DNA from: Burkholderia sp. Nafp2/4-1b
GTDB lineage: Bacteria > Pseudomonadota > Gammaproteobacteria > Burkholderiales > Burkholderiaceae
Direction: 5' to 3'
Assembly (NCBI RefSeq): GCF_003635165.1
Contig: NZ_ML058624.1
Location: 124,001 to 188,000 of the forward strand
Length of the DNA: 64,000 nucleotides
Shown here: positions 1 through 10,265 of the stretch, in pieces
How positions within the stretch are numbered: the stretch's first letter is position 1
How the letters are laid out: each line of letters opens with the position of its first letter
Translations under genes and position numbers: made by a program
The notes under the pieces: generated by a model
What the model saw: the letters and a program-made list of their open reading frames with translations, nothing else
What the model was told of the DNA's origin: nothing
The model's database searches: none

Positions 1-2
1 GT

Positions 3-1679
3 CTGGCGGCGGGTCCGGGCACGGACCGCGGCACGTTGCACGCACGCGCGGCCGCGTGGCTCGACGCGCACGGGATGACGGAGGAAGCGGCGCGTCACGC
101 GTATGCCGCCGGCCAGTTCGATACCGCGTACGCGCTCGCGCAGCGCTGCCTCGAGGATGCGATCAAGCAGGGCCGCATCAACGACGTGCTCGACTGGCTC
201 GCGCTGCTGCCCGACGCGGAGCTCGACAAGCGTCCGACGCTGCGGATCGCGGTCGCGTGGGCGCTGGCGCTCGGCGAGCGCCATGTCGAGGCGCAGCGCC
301 AGATCGCCGGGATCCTGGCCGACGCGGGCACCCCGGCCGCGATGCGCTACGAATGCGCGCTGATCCTCAGCGCCGCCGCGTATTACGCCGACGAAATCGA
401 CCGCTTCGTCGCGCTGTTCGAACCGTGGGCGGACTTCACGCCGCCCGCGGCGACGTGGCTCGCGCAGATGCATGCGAACCGCCTGTCGGCGCGCGCGATC
501 ATCGTCGGCGAACCGGCGCAGGCGCGCCGCTTCCAGCAGGCCGCGCCGCGCGGCGAGACGGCGGCCGGGTTCGGCTACGTCGCGCGCTGGGGCGAGCTGA
601 TCACCGGCCTGAGCTACCTGCGCGAAGGCCAGATCCGGCTCGCCGACGACGCGTTGTCGCCGGCGCTCGCGCGTGCCGAGGCCGACCTCGGGCGCCGCCA
701 TCCGCTGACCTGCATGCTCGCGGCGATGTGTGCGGCGATCGCTTACGAGGCCGATCGTGTCGACCAGGCCGCCGCGCTGCTCGCGAACCGGCTCGACGTG
801 CTGGAGCACGCGGGCACGCCCGACACGGTGCTGCTCGGCTATCGGACGGCCGCGCGCATCGCGCTGCTGCGCGGCGTCGAGCATCGCGCGATCGACCTGC
901 TCGAGGCGCTCGACGCGATGGCTGTCGCGCGCCGGCTGCCGCGCCTGTCGGTCGCGAGTCTCGCCGAACAGGTGCGCATTCACGCGGCGCGCTATCGCGA
1001 GGCGACCTGCCATGCGCTCGTCGAGCGGATCGATGCGATCGCCGCGGCGGAATTTCCGTCGCACGGGCCGCTGTGGCGGCGCCCCGTGGTGCTGCTGCAG
1101 GCGACGGCACACGCGGGCGCGGCACTTGCCGCGCGCCGCTGGGACGATGCATGCGCGGCACTCGACGAGGCGGCCGTGCTGGCGCGCGAGATGAGCATGG
1201 GACGCGAGCGCATCGAGATCATGGCGCTCAGCGCATTTGCGCTCGAGCAGTCGGCGCACGGCGGCCGCGCGCGGCTCGACGAGGCGATGAATCTCGCGGA
1301 CATGTTCGGCTTGACGCGCACGCTCGCCGACGCGCATCCGGCCGTCGCCGACTGGGCGCGCCGCGTCGGCGACGAGGCGGCCGCGGGCGATGGCGTTGCA
1401 CGCGCCGCGCAACCGCAGCCGCGCATCGTGCCGCCCGCGCCGCGCAGCTCGGCGAGCCCGCGCGCGGTGCCGAGCGTCGTGCTGACGCCGAAGGAACGCG
1501 CGATTCTCGAGCTGCTCGCACGCAACCTGTCGAACAAGGAGATCGCGGTGGCGCTCGCCGTCGGCGAGGAAACCGTGAAGTGGCACCTGAAGAACCTGTT
1601 CGGCAAGCTCGACGCCAGTTCACGCAAGCACGCGGTGCGTCGTGCGCTGGTGCTCGGGTTGCTTGAAAGCGCGCCCTGA
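3..1679 (+). CDS. LuxR-family (MalT-like) transcriptional regulator, 5' end outside window
   Basis: The reading frame is open from the left edge, so the start lies outside the window and at least 558 residues are visible. The long middle part is alpha-helical and rich in Ala, Arg and Leu, as in the TPR-like repeats of MalT/LAL-type regulators. The last 65 residues are a LuxR-type helix-turn-helix: LTPKERAILELLARNLSNKE is followed by the EETVKWHLKNLFGKL recognition segment. The N-terminal ATPase part expected of this family, if present, would be off the window. A porin gene follows 282 bp downstream on the same strand. The inducer and target are not deducible. Confidence 0.85.
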   Translation: MAAGPGTDRGTLHARAAAWLDAHGMTEEAARHAYAAGQFDTAYALAQRCLEDAIKQGRINDVLDWLALLPDAELDKRPTLRIAVAWALALGERHVEAQRQIAGILADAGTPAAMRYECALILSAAAYYADEIDRFVALFEPWADFTPPAATWLAQMHANRLSARAIIVGEPAQARRFQQAAPRGETAAGFGYVARWGELITGLSYLREGQIRLADDALSPALARAEADLGRRHPLTCMLAAMCAAIAYEADRVDQAAALLANRLDVLEHAGTPDTVLLGYRTAARIALLRGVEHRAIDLLEALDAMAVARRLPRLSVASLAEQVRIHAARYREATCHALVERIDAIAAAEFPSHGPLWRRPVVLLQATAHAGAALAARRWDDACAALDEAAVLAREMSMGRERIEIMALSAFALEQSAHGGRARLDEAMNLADMFGLTRTLADAHPAVADWARRVGDEAAAGDGVARAAQPQPRIVPPAPRSSASPRAVPSVVLTPKERAILELLARNLSNKEIAVALAVGEETVKWHLKNLFGKLDASSRKHAVRRALVLGLLESAP

Positions 1680-1961
1680 AGTTGCGGCCGGGTTGCAGCC
1701 GGTTTGACCGCCGCCCACCCACGTCTGTACGGGTCTTGCCAGGCCGTTGACGGCCGCCGCATCGCCCGGCCTTCCCTTCGATTCTCCGCAACCCTGCCCC
1801 CCGCGCGTGGGGGGGAGCTACCGCGCGCCGTTGCGTAGTCTTTCCGCACGGCTTGCAGCGGCGCCGCGTTCCCGCCTGCGTCGACGCTGCCCCGCCTGGC
1901 TTTCCCGTTTCAGCCGCCCGGGCTCGATCCCGTGCGGTCCACTACGATCCTGGAGACTTCG

Positions 1962-3086
1962 ATGAAGACGAAACTGGCCGTGCTCGCGGCGCTTGCCGGC
2001 TGCTCGGCGCTCGCGCATGCGCAATCCTCCGTCACGCTGTACGGCGTGGTCGATACGGGCCTGCTGTACCAGAGCACGTCGGCCGCGTCGTTCAGCCCGA
2101 CCGCGCCGAACACCGGCAAGGTGTTCCGGATGAAGGACGGCGGCATCTATTCGAGCTTCTGGGGCATCAAGGGCAGCGAGGACATCGGCGGCGGCTACAA
2201 GGTCAACTTCAAGCTGCAGGGCTCGTTCGACAGCGGCACCGGCAGGATGCAGCTGAGCGACACGCCGGGCGCCGTCGCGATCTTCAACCAGGTTGCGTCG
2301 CTCGGCGTGTCGGGACCGTTCGGCTCGGTCACGGCCGGACGCCAGATCGTACCGATGATCTACGCGATGGCCGACACCGACGTGCGCAACGCGCAGTTCT
2401 TCGGCAGCGTGCTGACCGCGTGGCTCGGCCTGAACACCGCGGCCGGCTGGCCGGGGACGAGCACCAACGGGGCGATTGGCGCGCTGTACGACAGCAATGC
2501 GCTCGTCTATCAGTCGCCGACATTCGCGGGTGCGTCGATCGCGCTCGAATATGCGCCGGGCGGTGTCGCTGGACAGTTCCAGGGCGGCACGCGCGAATCG
2601 GTCGTGCTCAAGTATTCGAACTACGGGCTCAACGCGTCGGCCGTCTACTACAACGGCCACGACACGAATCCGGCGCCGGGCGTCGCGCCGACCGGCGTCG
2701 ACAACAACCGCTTCGTCTACGTCGGCGCGAAATACACGATCCGCGATTTCTCGGTGTCGGCGTCGTACGGCAACGGCCGCAATCCGTCGCACGCGGACAA
2801 GGTGAACCTCGACATGCTGTCCGCCGGCGTCGGCTATCGGTTCACGCCCGCGTTGCAGGTGACGTCGGCGGTGTATTACCTGAAGGACCGCAACCGTTCG
2901 GAAAACCGCTCGACGGCCGTCGTGCTCACGGCCGACTACAGCCTGTCGAAGCGGTCGATGGTCTATGCGCAGGTCGGTCACGTGAACAACCGCGGCACGA
3001 TGAACCAGATGCTCGTGTACGGGCAGCCGGTCGCACCCGGGGTCGGCACGACGGCCGCGATGGTCGGGCTGCGGCACAACTTCTGA
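1962..3086 (+). CDS. Outer-membrane porin, Gram-negative general porin family
   Basis: The 374-residue protein begins with a signal peptide of about 20 residues (MKTKLAVLAALAGCSALAHA, cleaved before QSSVTLYG). The mature start SSVTLYGVVDTGL is the hallmark of beta-proteobacterial trimeric porins. The end is GLRHNF, with the C-terminal phenylalanine used by the BAM machinery. Length matches the 16-strand porin family. The ATG at 1962 is preferred over an upstream GTG at 1932 because the signal peptide starts there. It probably forms a passive channel; substrate preference cannot be read from sequence. Confidence 0.93.
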   Translation: MKTKLAVLAALAGCSALAHAQSSVTLYGVVDTGLLYQSTSAASFSPTAPNTGKVFRMKDGGIYSSFWGIKGSEDIGGGYKVNFKLQGSFDSGTGRMQLSDTPGAVAIFNQVASLGVSGPFGSVTAGRQIVPMIYAMADTDVRNAQFFGSVLTAWLGLNTAAGWPGTSTNGAIGALYDSNALVYQSPTFAGASIALEYAPGGVAGQFQGGTRESVVLKYSNYGLNASAVYYNGHDTNPAPGVAPTGVDNNRFVYVGAKYTIRDFSVSASYGNGRNPSHADKVNLDMLSAGVGYRFTPALQVTSAVYYLKDRNRSENRSTAVVLTADYSLSKRSMVYAQVGHVNNRGTMNQMLVYGQPVAPGVGTTAAMVGLRHNF

Positions 3087-3325
3087 GGAAGCGGCGGGCG
3101 ACAGTGCGGCACCGCGGTGCGCGCTGTGGCGCCGCGTCGCCGGGACGCCCCCGTGCGGCCGCCGTCTGCAGCGATCGCGGGGATCGGCTACAGTGGGCGT
3201 TTTCGGCGCGCCCCGCCCGCCTGTCCGATGCGATCGTCGCGTCCCTGCCTGCCGTGTCAGGGGCGGTCGGCGTTGCGTGGCAGGCAGGCGCGGCGCGGAT
3301 CCTTCACGTTGACAAGCGAACTTCC

Positions 3326-4030
3326 ATGCCCGATCTGTCCGCCTTCCCGATCACGAAAAAATGGCCGGCCCAGCATCCCGACCGTCTCCAGCTGTACTCG
3401 CTGCCGACGCCGAATGGCGTCAAGGTGTCGATCATGCTCGAGGAAATCGGGCTGCCGTACGAGCCGCACCTCGTGCGCTTCGACACGAACGACCAGTTGT
3501 CGCCTGAATTCCTGTCGCTGAACCCGAACAACAAGATCCCGGCGATCATCGATCCGAACGGCCCCGACGGCCAACCGCTGCCGCTGTTCGAATCCGGCGC
3601 GATCCTGATCTATCTCGCGGACAAGACCGGCCAGCTGATCCCGAAGGATCTCGCGGGCCGCTACGAGACGATCCAGTGGGTGATGTTCCAGATGGGCGGC
3701 ATCGGTCCGATGTTCGGCCAGGTCGGCTTCTTCCACAAGTTCGCCGGGCGCGACTACGAGGACAAGCGTCCGCGCGACCGCTACATCGCCGAATCGAAGC
3801 GCCTGCTCGGCGTGCTCGACGCGCATCTCGCGAACCGCAAGTGGGTGATGGGCGATACGTACACGATCGCCGACATCGCGATCTTCCCGTGGGTGCGCAA
3901 CCTCGTCGGCTTCTATGAAGCGGGCGATCTCGTCGGCTTCAGCGAGTTCCGTCACGTCGCACGAGTGCTCGAAGCGTTCGTCGCGCGGCCGGCCGTCGCG
4001 CGCGGGCTCAATATTCCGGCACGCGATTGA
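3326..4030 (+). CDS. Glutathione S-transferase, YfcG/YghU-like
   Basis: The protein has 234 residues. The N-terminal thioredoxin-like half (about residues 1-100) contains TPNGVKVSIMLEEIGLPYEP, the PNNKIPAIID cis-proline segment and the FESGAILIYLADK glutathione-binding segment. The C-terminal helical half carries the typical YTIADIAIFPWV motif. This pattern matches the nu-class/YfcG-like disulfide-bond oxidoreductase group of cytosolic GSTs. It is a free-standing gene 239 bp after the porin and convergent with the marR-like gene. Its in vivo substrate is unknown. Confidence 0.92.
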   Translation: MPDLSAFPITKKWPAQHPDRLQLYSLPTPNGVKVSIMLEEIGLPYEPHLVRFDTNDQLSPEFLSLNPNNKIPAIIDPNGPDGQPLPLFESGAILIYLADKTGQLIPKDLAGRYETIQWVMFQMGGIGPMFGQVGFFHKFAGRDYEDKRPRDRYIAESKRLLGVLDAHLANRKWVMGDTYTIADIAIFPWVRNLVGFYEAGDLVGFSEFRHVARVLEAFVARPAVARGLNIPARD

Positions 4031-4240
4031 TGTGCGATTGATGCGCGGTTGATTCGGGCAGCGGGTGCCGCCCGCTGTCTGCGTGCCGGCCGCGTAGCCG
4101 TTCCGTGCGAACGGCATGCGTTCGAAGTTCACGTCACTGGCGGCCCGCTGCCCGGCGCGGCGGGCAGTTTTCCTGCGTTCCCTTCGCGTTTTTCGCTTCT
4201 CGCGCGCGTTGCATCCATTCAGCGTGACGATACGGCTCGG

Positions 4241-4753
4241 TCACTTTTCAGCCGACGTCGACGCCCCGCTCCCCAATCCCGCCAGCAGCTTTCCCAGCAA
4301 CGCCGAAAGTTGCGCCTGCTCCGCCTCCGACAGCGCGGCCAGCATCGCGCGTTGATTGTCGACGTGCGCGACCACCGCGTCGTCGATCAACGCGCGGCCG
4401 GCGTCGGTCAGCGCGACGAGCGTGCCGCGGCCGTCAGCCGGATTCGGCCGGCGCTCGACCCAGCCGGCCTTCTGCAGCCGGTCGATGCGCGCGGTCATCC
4501 CGCCCGACGACATCATCAGCGCGTCGTACAGCGCAGTTGGCGTCAGCGCGAACGGCGCGCCGCTGCGCCGCAGCGTGGCCAGCACGTCGAATTCGCCCGG
4601 CTGCATCCCGTAGCGCGCGAACAGCGGATTCAGGCCGTCGCGCGCAATCACGAGCGCGGCCTCCTGCAGCCGCCCCATCACCAGCATCGACGACGCATCC
4701 AGATCCGGACGCTCGACGCGCCATTGCGCGAGCGCATGCGCGGCTCGATCCAT
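4241..4753 (-). CDS. MarR-family transcriptional regulator
   Basis: The protein has 170 residues and a winged helix-turn-helix in the middle. The segment LNPLFARYGMQPGEFDVLATLRRSG, followed by TPTALYDALMMSSGGMTARIDRLQKAGWVERRPNP and the wing DGRGTLVALTDAGR, is classic MarR. The ATG at 4753 was chosen over a GTG 18 bp upstream because it has a GAGGAGGG ribosome-binding site 4-5 bases before it. It is divergent from an MFS exporter with two palindromes between them, so it probably represses both genes and responds to a small aromatic or drug-like ligand. Confidence 0.93.
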   Translation of the reverse strand: MDRAAHALAQWRVERPDLDASSMLVMGRLQEAALVIARDGLNPLFARYGMQPGEFDVLATLRRSGAPFALTPTALYDALMMSSGGMTARIDRLQKAGWVERRPNPADGRGTLVALTDAGRALIDDAVVAHVDNQRAMLAALSEAEQAQLSALLGKLLAGLGSGASTSAEK

Positions 4754-4774
4754 TAACCCTCCTCGGTTCACTAG

Positions 4775-4794
4775 TTATCTTGACGTCGAGATAA
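4775..4794. promoter_or_regulatory. MarR-type operator 1
   Basis: TTATCTTGACGTCGAGATAA is a 20-bp palindrome with a single mismatched pair. It lies 22 bp upstream of the marR-like start and shares its outer bases with a second copy at 4804-4821. MarR dimers typically bind such 16-20 bp palindromes. The link to the adjacent regulator is inferred from position and repetition. Confidence 0.65.
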
Positions 4795-4803
4795 ATCCGC
4801 ATT

Positions 4804-4821
4804 TATCTTGATATCGAGATA
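4804..4821. promoter_or_regulatory. MarR-type operator 2
   Basis: TATCTTGATATCGAGATA is an 18-bp near-perfect palindrome, almost identical to operator 1; the two centres are 28 bp apart. It lies close to the exporter gene, where it would overlap the promoter, so occupation should block transcription of the MFS gene. Confidence 0.65.
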
Positions 4822-4887
4822 CTTTACATGAAAACGCATGCACGCCCGCTGACGGACGTGCCGTGCACCGAGATCGAGGGCCATCCA

Positions 4888-6096
4888 ATGAATCGCTTCA
4901 CTTCCCCCGGCTGGCGGCTCGCCGCCATCGTGCTGGTCGGCCTGAACCTGCGGCCGGCGCTGGCCGCGATCGGGCCGCTGCTCGACATGATCCAGCGCGC
5001 GACCGGGATCGGCGATGGCGCAGCGAGCCTGCTGACCACGATCCCGATCCTGCTGATGGGCGTCGGCGCGCTGAGCGCGCGGCGGCTGCAGCGTGTGACC
5101 GGCATTGCCGGCGGCGTCGGGCTCGGCGTCGCGCTGATCGGGCTCGCCTGCGCGTCGCGGCTCGGCGCGCAGCACGCGTGGCTGCTGCTGGCGAGCGCGT
5201 GCTGCGCCGGCATCGGGATCGCGATGGTGCAGGCGTTGTTGCCGGGGTTCGTGAAGGCGCATTTCGCGACGCGGATCGGCGGTGCGATGGGCGTCTATTC
5301 GACGTCGATCATGGGCGGCGCGGTGCTCGCGAGCGTCGTCGCGCCGTTTGCGGCGGCCCGCTGGGGCTGGTCGGCTGCGTTGGCGGGCTGGGCGCTGCCG
5401 GCCGTGCTCGCGGCGCTCGCGTGGCCGCTGGCCAGTCGTGGCGGCGATGCGCGGGTGTCGGGGCCGGCTTCGACATCGACATCGACATCGGCTTGGGCGT
5501 CGCCGGTACACGCACGGCCGTCGCGCTCGCCGCGCGCATGGCGGCTCGCGGTGTTCTTCGGGATCGCGACGGGCGCCTACACGCTCGTGCTGGCATGGCT
5601 GCCGCCGTACTACATGCGGCTCGGGTGGTCGCCGACCGCGGCCGGCAGCCTGCTTGGCGGCGTGACGCTCGCGGAAGTCGTCGCGGGGCTGGCGATCTCG
5701 GCGACGATCGACCGCCTGCCCGATCGCCGGCCGGCATTGCATGCGGCGATCGCGTCGCTGCTCGCGGGGTTGCTGGTGATGCTGGCCGCGCCGCAGGCGC
5801 TCGCGCTGCCGGCTGCGCTGCTGCTGGGGGCCGGGATCGGCGCGCTGTTTCCGCTGTCGCTGATCGTCACGGTCGATCACGCGGCGACGCCGGCCGATGC
5901 GGCATCGTTGACGGGGTTTGTGCAGGGTGTCGGCTATCTGCTCGCCGGGTTGTTTCCGTTCGCGGCGGGCGTCGTGCGCCAGCATCTCGCGGACCTGTCG
6001 CCGACGTGGGTTGCGATGGCGTGCCTGTGTGTCGTGCTGTTCGCGCTGGCGACAGGCTTCGCGCCGCAGTTTGCGCGGCGCGTCGCGCGGGCCTAG
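4888..6096 (+). CDS. MFS transporter, CynX/NimT-like
   Basis: The 402-residue protein is very hydrophobic, with about twelve predicted membrane segments. The opening WRLAAIVLVGLNLRPALAAIGPLLDMIQ is typical of the CynX/NimT (cyanate / 2-nitroimidazole) group of the major facilitator superfamily. A Ser-Thr repeat linker near residues 185-197 marks the central cytoplasmic loop. The ATG at 4888 has a GAGGG motif in front. An in-frame ATG at 4828 is possible, but it lies only six bases after operator 2 and has no clear ribosome-binding site. It is probably an efflux or small-molecule transporter controlled by the divergent MarR protein. Confidence 0.85.
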   Translation: MNRFTSPGWRLAAIVLVGLNLRPALAAIGPLLDMIQRATGIGDGAASLLTTIPILLMGVGALSARRLQRVTGIAGGVGLGVALIGLACASRLGAQHAWLLLASACCAGIGIAMVQALLPGFVKAHFATRIGGAMGVYSTSIMGGAVLASVVAPFAAARWGWSAALAGWALPAVLAALAWPLASRGGDARVSGPASTSTSTSAWASPVHARPSRSPRAWRLAVFFGIATGAYTLVLAWLPPYYMRLGWSPTAAGSLLGGVTLAEVVAGLAISATIDRLPDRRPALHAAIASLLAGLLVMLAAPQALALPAALLLGAGIGALFPLSLIVTVDHAATPADAASLTGFVQGVGYLLAGLFPFAAGVVRQHLADLSPTWVAMACLCVVLFALATGFAPQFARRVARA

Positions 6097-6204
6097 AGCA
6101 GGCCGGACGCGGCGCGTGAAGGCGTCGATCCGGTCCGTTGCCGGCGCGCGGTTGCCCGTTGTGGCTCAGTCGCGCCGGATCGCACGGTCAGCACCGTTCG
6201 ACCA

Positions 6205-6933
6205 TCAACTCCCGCTCGCATACAGCGTCGAATCCGCGAACCCCTCCGCATCCAGCACGCGCCCGATCAGGATCAGCGCGGTGCGTTCGATCTGCGTGCC
6301 CTGCACCTTGCCGACGATGTCGGCGAGCGTGCCGGTCACGCGTTCCTCGTCGGGCCAGCTCGCGCGGTAGATCACCGCGACCGGGCATGCGGGCCCGTAA
6401 TGCGGCAGCACTTCATCGACGATCCGCGCGAGATGTCGCACGCCGAGATGGATCGCGAGCGTCGCGCGATGCGCGGCCAGCGCACCGAGCGCTTCGCCTT
6501 CCGGCATCGTCGTCTTGCCCGCGAAGCGCGTGAGGATCACCGTCTGCGCGACACCGGGCAGCGTCAGCTCGACCCCGAGCGTCGCCGCGCATGCGGCCGT
6601 GGCCGTCACGCCCGGCACGATTTCATATGGAATCCCGAGCGCCTTGAGCCGGCGGATCTGCTCGCCGATGGCGCCGTACAGCGACGGATCGCCCGAATGC
6701 ACGCGCGCGACGTCCTGCCCTTGCGCATGCGCGTCGGCGAGCAGCGCGACGATCGCGTCGAGGTCGAGCTCGGCCGTGTTGACGACGCGCTCCGCGCGAT
6801 GGCCGTCGAGCACGGCCGGCGGCACGAGCGAGCCCGCGTACAGGATCACCGGGCAGGTGCGCACGAGGCGCTGGCCCTTGACCGTGATCAGCTCCGGGTC
6901 GCCGGGGCCCGCGCCGATGAAATACACCGTCAT
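6205..6933 (-). CDS. cobM: Precorrin-4 C11-methyltransferase
   Basis: The 242-residue protein belongs to the SAM-dependent tetrapyrrole methylase family. The N-terminal VYFIGAGPGDPELITVKGQRL loop, the HSGDPSLYGAIGEQI segment and the EIVPGVTATAACAATLG segment place it with CobM/CbiF. It methylates C11 of precorrin-4 to give precorrin-5 in the aerobic cobalamin pathway. The ATG at 6933 follows a GGAGA ribosome-binding site. It is the last gene of the minus-strand operon cobL-cbiD-cobK-cobM, 43 bp after cobK. Confidence 0.95.
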   Translation of the reverse strand: MTVYFIGAGPGDPELITVKGQRLVRTCPVILYAGSLVPPAVLDGHRAERVVNTAELDLDAIVALLADAHAQGQDVARVHSGDPSLYGAIGEQIRRLKALGIPYEIVPGVTATAACAATLGVELTLPGVAQTVILTRFAGKTTMPEGEALGALAAHRATLAIHLGVRHLARIVDEVLPHYGPACPVAVIYRASWPDEERVTGTLADIVGKVQGTQIERTALILIGRVLDAEGFADSTLYASGS

Positions 6934-6976
6934 CGAAAATTCTCCGTCAATGGATGAGGCCGCCGTTCGCGCGGTA

Positions 6977-7717
6977 TCACGCGCGGGCGGCCGGATCGTG
7001 CGCATCGAGCGCATCGAGCAGCGCGGCGGCCGAGTCGAACGTGCGATCGGCGTCGGGCAGCGACGGCCGTGTCAGCATCACGACCGGCAGCCTGCGTTCG
7101 CGCGCGACGTCGAGCTTGGCCTCGGTTGCGGCGCCGCCGCTGTTCTTGCTGACGACGACGTCGATGCCCGCGAGCGCGAACAGCGCGCGCTCGCCGTCGA
7201 GCGTGAACGGCCCGCGCGTCGCGACGATCTGTGCGCGCGCGTTGCCGGGATGCGCATCGAGACAGCGCACCAGCCAGAACTGATGCGGCGGGATCTCGTC
7301 GAGATGCGCGAGCGGTTCGCGGCCGAGCGTGAACAGCGGTCGCCGGAACGGCGCGAGCGCGGCCTCGATGCCGGCCCAGTCGTCGACCATCCGCCAGTCG
7401 TCGCCGGGCTGCGGCGTCCACGGCGCGCGGCGCAGCGCCCACAGCGGCACGCCCGCGTCGCGCGCGGCAGCCGCTGCGTTCGCGCTGATCCGCGCGGCAT
7501 ACGGATGCGTGGCGTCGATCACGAGGCCGATGCCCGCGCTGCGCAGATACGCGGCGAGCCCGGCCGCACCGCCGAATCCGCCGACGCGCACCGCGCAGCG
7601 CAAATCGTCGGGCACCTTGCCGAGGCCAGCGAGGCTGTAGAAGTGTTCCGGGCCGAGCGCACGCGCGATCTTCAGCGCGTCGCCGGTGCCGCCGAGCAAC
7701 AGGATGCGCGTGCTCAT
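6977..7717 (-). CDS. cobK: Precorrin-6A reductase
   Basis: The protein has 246 residues and starts [17 protein letters not shown], a Rossmann nucleotide-binding loop characteristic of CobK/CbiJ. The motif [18 protein letters not shown] is a family signature, as is VVSKNSGG near the C-terminus. It reduces precorrin-6A to precorrin-6B with NADPH. Its ATG overlaps the cbiD stop codon by 4 bp (ATGA), which indicates translational coupling. Confidence 0.95.
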   Translation of the reverse strand: MSTRILLLGGTGDALKIARALGPEHFYSLAGLGKVPDDLRCAVRVGGFGGAAGLAAYLRSAGIGLVIDATHPYAARISANAAAAARDAGVPLWALRRAPWTPQPGDDWRMVDDWAGIEAALAPFRRPLFTLGREPLAHLDEIPPHQFWLVRCLDAHPGNARAQIVATRGPFTLDGERALFALAGIDVVVSKNSGGAATEAKLDVARERRLPVVMLTRPSLPDADRTFDSAAALLDALDAHDPAARA

Positions 7718-8802
7718 CGGGCGCGCCCGACGAAGCCGCCCTGCCGGTCGATCGCGAACATCTCGACGGCGACCGACGCCGGCACGATATCGCGCGCGAC
7801 GCGCAGCGCATGGGCGCAAACGAGGTCGCCGAGCGGCACGCCGGCCGCATGCGCGAGCTTCAGCGCTTCCTGACTGGTGTTCGCCGCGCGCATCGCGGCC
7901 TGCAGCGCGTCGTTCGCGCCCGCCTCGGCCGCCCACTGCGCGAGCATCGGCAGGTCGATGCTCGAATGGCGGCTATGCAGATCGAGATGGCCGGCCGCGA
8001 GCTTGCTGAGCTTGCCGAAGCCGCCGCACATCGACAGGCGCGCGACCGGCGCGCGGCGCAGGTGCTTCAGCACCGCACCGGCGAAATCGCCCATCTCGAT
8101 CAGCGCCATGTCCGGCAGCCCGTAGTGCGCGCGCATCGCATCCTCGCTCGCATTGCCGGTGCACGCGGCGATGTGCGTGATCCCGTTCGCGCGCGCGACG
8201 TCGATGCCCTGATGGATCGACGCGATGTACGCCGAGCACGAGAACGGTCGCACGATGCCGGTCGTGCCGAGGATCGACAGGCCGCCGACGATCCCCAGGC
8301 GCGGGTTCATCGTCTTCAGCGCGAGCGCCTCGCCGCCTTCGACGCCGATCGTCACGTCGAACCCGCCTGCGTAACCGTATTCGGCCGCGAGCGCGTCGAG
8401 GTGCGCGGTCATCATCTGGCGCGGCACCGGGTTGATCGCCGGCTCGCCGACCGGCAGCGTGAGCCCCGCGCGCGTGACGGTGCCGACGCCCGGCCCCGCA
8501 TGAAAGCGCACGCCGGGTGCGGCGGCCAGCGCGACGCGCGCGAAGATCAGCGCGCCGTGCGTGACGTCCGGATCGTCGCCGGCATCCTTGATCGTGCCGG
8601 CCTCGGCGCCGTCGGCCGTGGTGCGGCAGAACTCGAGCCGCATCATCACGTGCTGCCCCTTCGGCAACACGATCTCGACCGCATCGTCAGCGCGGCCGGC
8701 GAGCAGCAGGCGTGCGGCGGCGAGCGATGTCGCGGTCGCGCAGCTGCCGGTCGTATAGCCGAACCGCAGCGGCGCCGGTTGTTCGGGGGTCTCGTCGCGC
8801 AT
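7714..8802 (-). CDS. cbiD: CbiD, cobalt-precorrin C1-methyltransferase type
   Basis: The 362-residue protein starts [22 protein letters not shown], the CbiD signature. Further family motifs are [35 protein letters not shown] and the [16 protein letters not shown] segment. CbiD methylates C1 and releases the extruded carbon fragment in the anaerobic pathway. Here it sits in an operon that otherwise encodes aerobic-type enzymes, and no cobF is seen in the window, so it presumably replaces CobF. The ATG overlaps the cobL stop by one base. Confidence 0.94.
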   Translation of the reverse strand: MRDETPEQPAPLRFGYTTGSCATATSLAAARLLLAGRADDAVEIVLPKGQHVMMRLEFCRTTADGAEAGTIKDAGDDPDVTHGALIFARVALAAAPGVRFHAGPGVGTVTRAGLTLPVGEPAINPVPRQMMTAHLDALAAEYGYAGGFDVTIGVEGGEALALKTMNPRLGIVGGLSILGTTGIVRPFSCSAYIASIHQGIDVARANGITHIAACTGNASEDAMRAHYGLPDMALIEMGDFAGAVLKHLRRAPVARLSMCGGFGKLSKLAAGHLDLHSRHSSIDLPMLAQWAAEAGANDALQAAMRAANTSQEALKLAHAAGVPLGDLVCAHALRVARDIVPASVAVEMFAIDRQGGFVGRAR

Positions 8803-10037
8803 CACGCGGGGGCCGCGACGTCCGTCGCGGCGGCATCGGGCTTGCGCACGTCGTACAGCGTGACGGGCAACGGCTGCCGCCATGTGTCGAAGCGGCCGAG
8901 CGGCTCGGCGTGCGCGAGCGACACGCGCGTGAGCGTGCCGCCGTGCGCGTCGCGCCACGCGGCGAGCGCGAGCTCGCCCTGCAGCGTGACCGCGTTCGCG
9001 ACCAGCCGGCCACCGGGTTTCAGCGCCGTCCAGCACGCGTCGAGCACGCCGGCCGCGGTCGCGCCGCCGCCGATGAAGATCGCGTCGGGCGCCGCAAGCC
9101 CCGCGAGCGCATCCGGCGCGCGCCCCGCGACGAGTTGCAGGCCCGGCACGCCGAGCGCATCGCGGTTGTGCTCGATGAAGCGCTGCCGCTCCGCATGCGC
9201 TTCGATCGCGATCGCCTGGCACGACGGATGGGCACGCATCCATTCGATGCCGATCGAGCCGCTGCCCGCGCCGACGTCCCACAGCAGTTCGCCCGGTGCG
9301 GGCGCGAGGCGGCCGAGCGTGAGCGCACGCATGTCGCGTTTGGTGAGCTGACCGTCGTGGCGGTACGCGTCGTCGGGCAGGCCGGGGGTCAGCGCGCGGC
9401 GCGGCGCATCGGGGCCGGCTTGGCAGTCGAGCGCGATGAGGTTCAGCGCCGCGGTTTCGTCGACGTGCCAGTCGTGCGCGAGGCCGTCGAGACGCCGCTC
9501 GAGCGGGCCGCCGAGATGTTCGAACACGCTGATGCGCGTCGGGCCGAAGCCGCGCGCGGTGAGCTCGGCGGCGACCGTGGCCGGCGTGCGGCCGTCGGCG
9601 CTCAGCACGAACAGGCGCCGGCCCGGCAACAGATGGCGCGCGAGCGTCGCGAGCGGCCGGCCGACGAGCGATACCGCACCGACGTCCTGCAACGCCCAGC
9701 CGAGCCGCGCGGCCGCGAGCGACAGCGACGACGGGGCTGGCAGCACGCGCCATTCGTCGGCGGACAGCGCACGTGCGAGCGTCGCGCCGACGCCGAACAG
9801 CATCGGGTCGCCGCTCGCCAGCACGCACACGGGCGCGCCGCGCCGCGCGAGCAGGCCCGACAGGTCGAACGGCGACGGCCACGGCTCGCGCTCGGCTCGC
9901 AGCCGCGCGGGCAGCATGTCGAGGTGCCGCTTCGCGCCGACGACCCGCGTCGCGTCGAGCAGCGCGCGCCGCGCGCCGCGTCCGAGCCCCGCGTAGCCGT
10001 CGTCGCCGATGCCCACTACCGTCAGCCACGCCGTCAT
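8802..10037 (-). CDS. cobL: Precorrin-6B C5,15-methyltransferase (decarboxylating), CbiE-CbiT fusion
   Basis: The 411-residue protein has two domains. Residues 1 to about 200 are a CbiE-type tetrapyrrole methylase ([29 protein letters not shown]). The remainder is a CbiT-type class I methyltransferase with the SAM loop [19 protein letters not shown]. Together they methylate C5 and C15 and decarboxylate the C12 acetate, giving precorrin-8. It is the first gene of the minus-strand cob operon. Its promoter must lie in the 470-bp divergent gap shared with the riboswitch of cobG, and no riboswitch is seen on this strand. Confidence 0.95.
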   Translation of the reverse strand: MTAWLTVVGIGDDGYAGLGRGARRALLDATRVVGAKRHLDMLPARLRAEREPWPSPFDLSGLLARRGAPVCVLASGDPMLFGVGATLARALSADEWRVLPAPSSLSLAAARLGWALQDVGAVSLVGRPLATLARHLLPGRRLFVLSADGRTPATVAAELTARGFGPTRISVFEHLGGPLERRLDGLAHDWHVDETAALNLIALDCQAGPDAPRRALTPGLPDDAYRHDGQLTKRDMRALTLGRLAPAPGELLWDVGAGSGSIGIEWMRAHPSCQAIAIEAHAERQRFIEHNRDALGVPGLQLVAGRAPDALAGLAAPDAIFIGGGATAAGVLDACWTALKPGGRLVANAVTLQGELALAAWRDAHGGTLTRVSLAHAEPLGRFDTWRQPLPVTLYDVRKPDAAATDVAAPA

Positions 10038-10265
10038 GCACCGTTCCCCATCGTCCGATTCCATCGAGTTGCCGGCGGCGGCCGTTCAGGCGCCGGTGCG
10101 GCCGTCCGCATTCCGAAAGTCGGCATGGTACCGTGTTCCACCGCGCGTTTCATCTGCCGGACGGCCGCCGACGGGCGCCGTTTCGCTTTGGTCGCGGCGC
10201 CCGGTCGATGGTCGCCGGCGGTCGCGATACGCCGGTGAAATCGGGTATCCTACGGCCGTTCGTTC

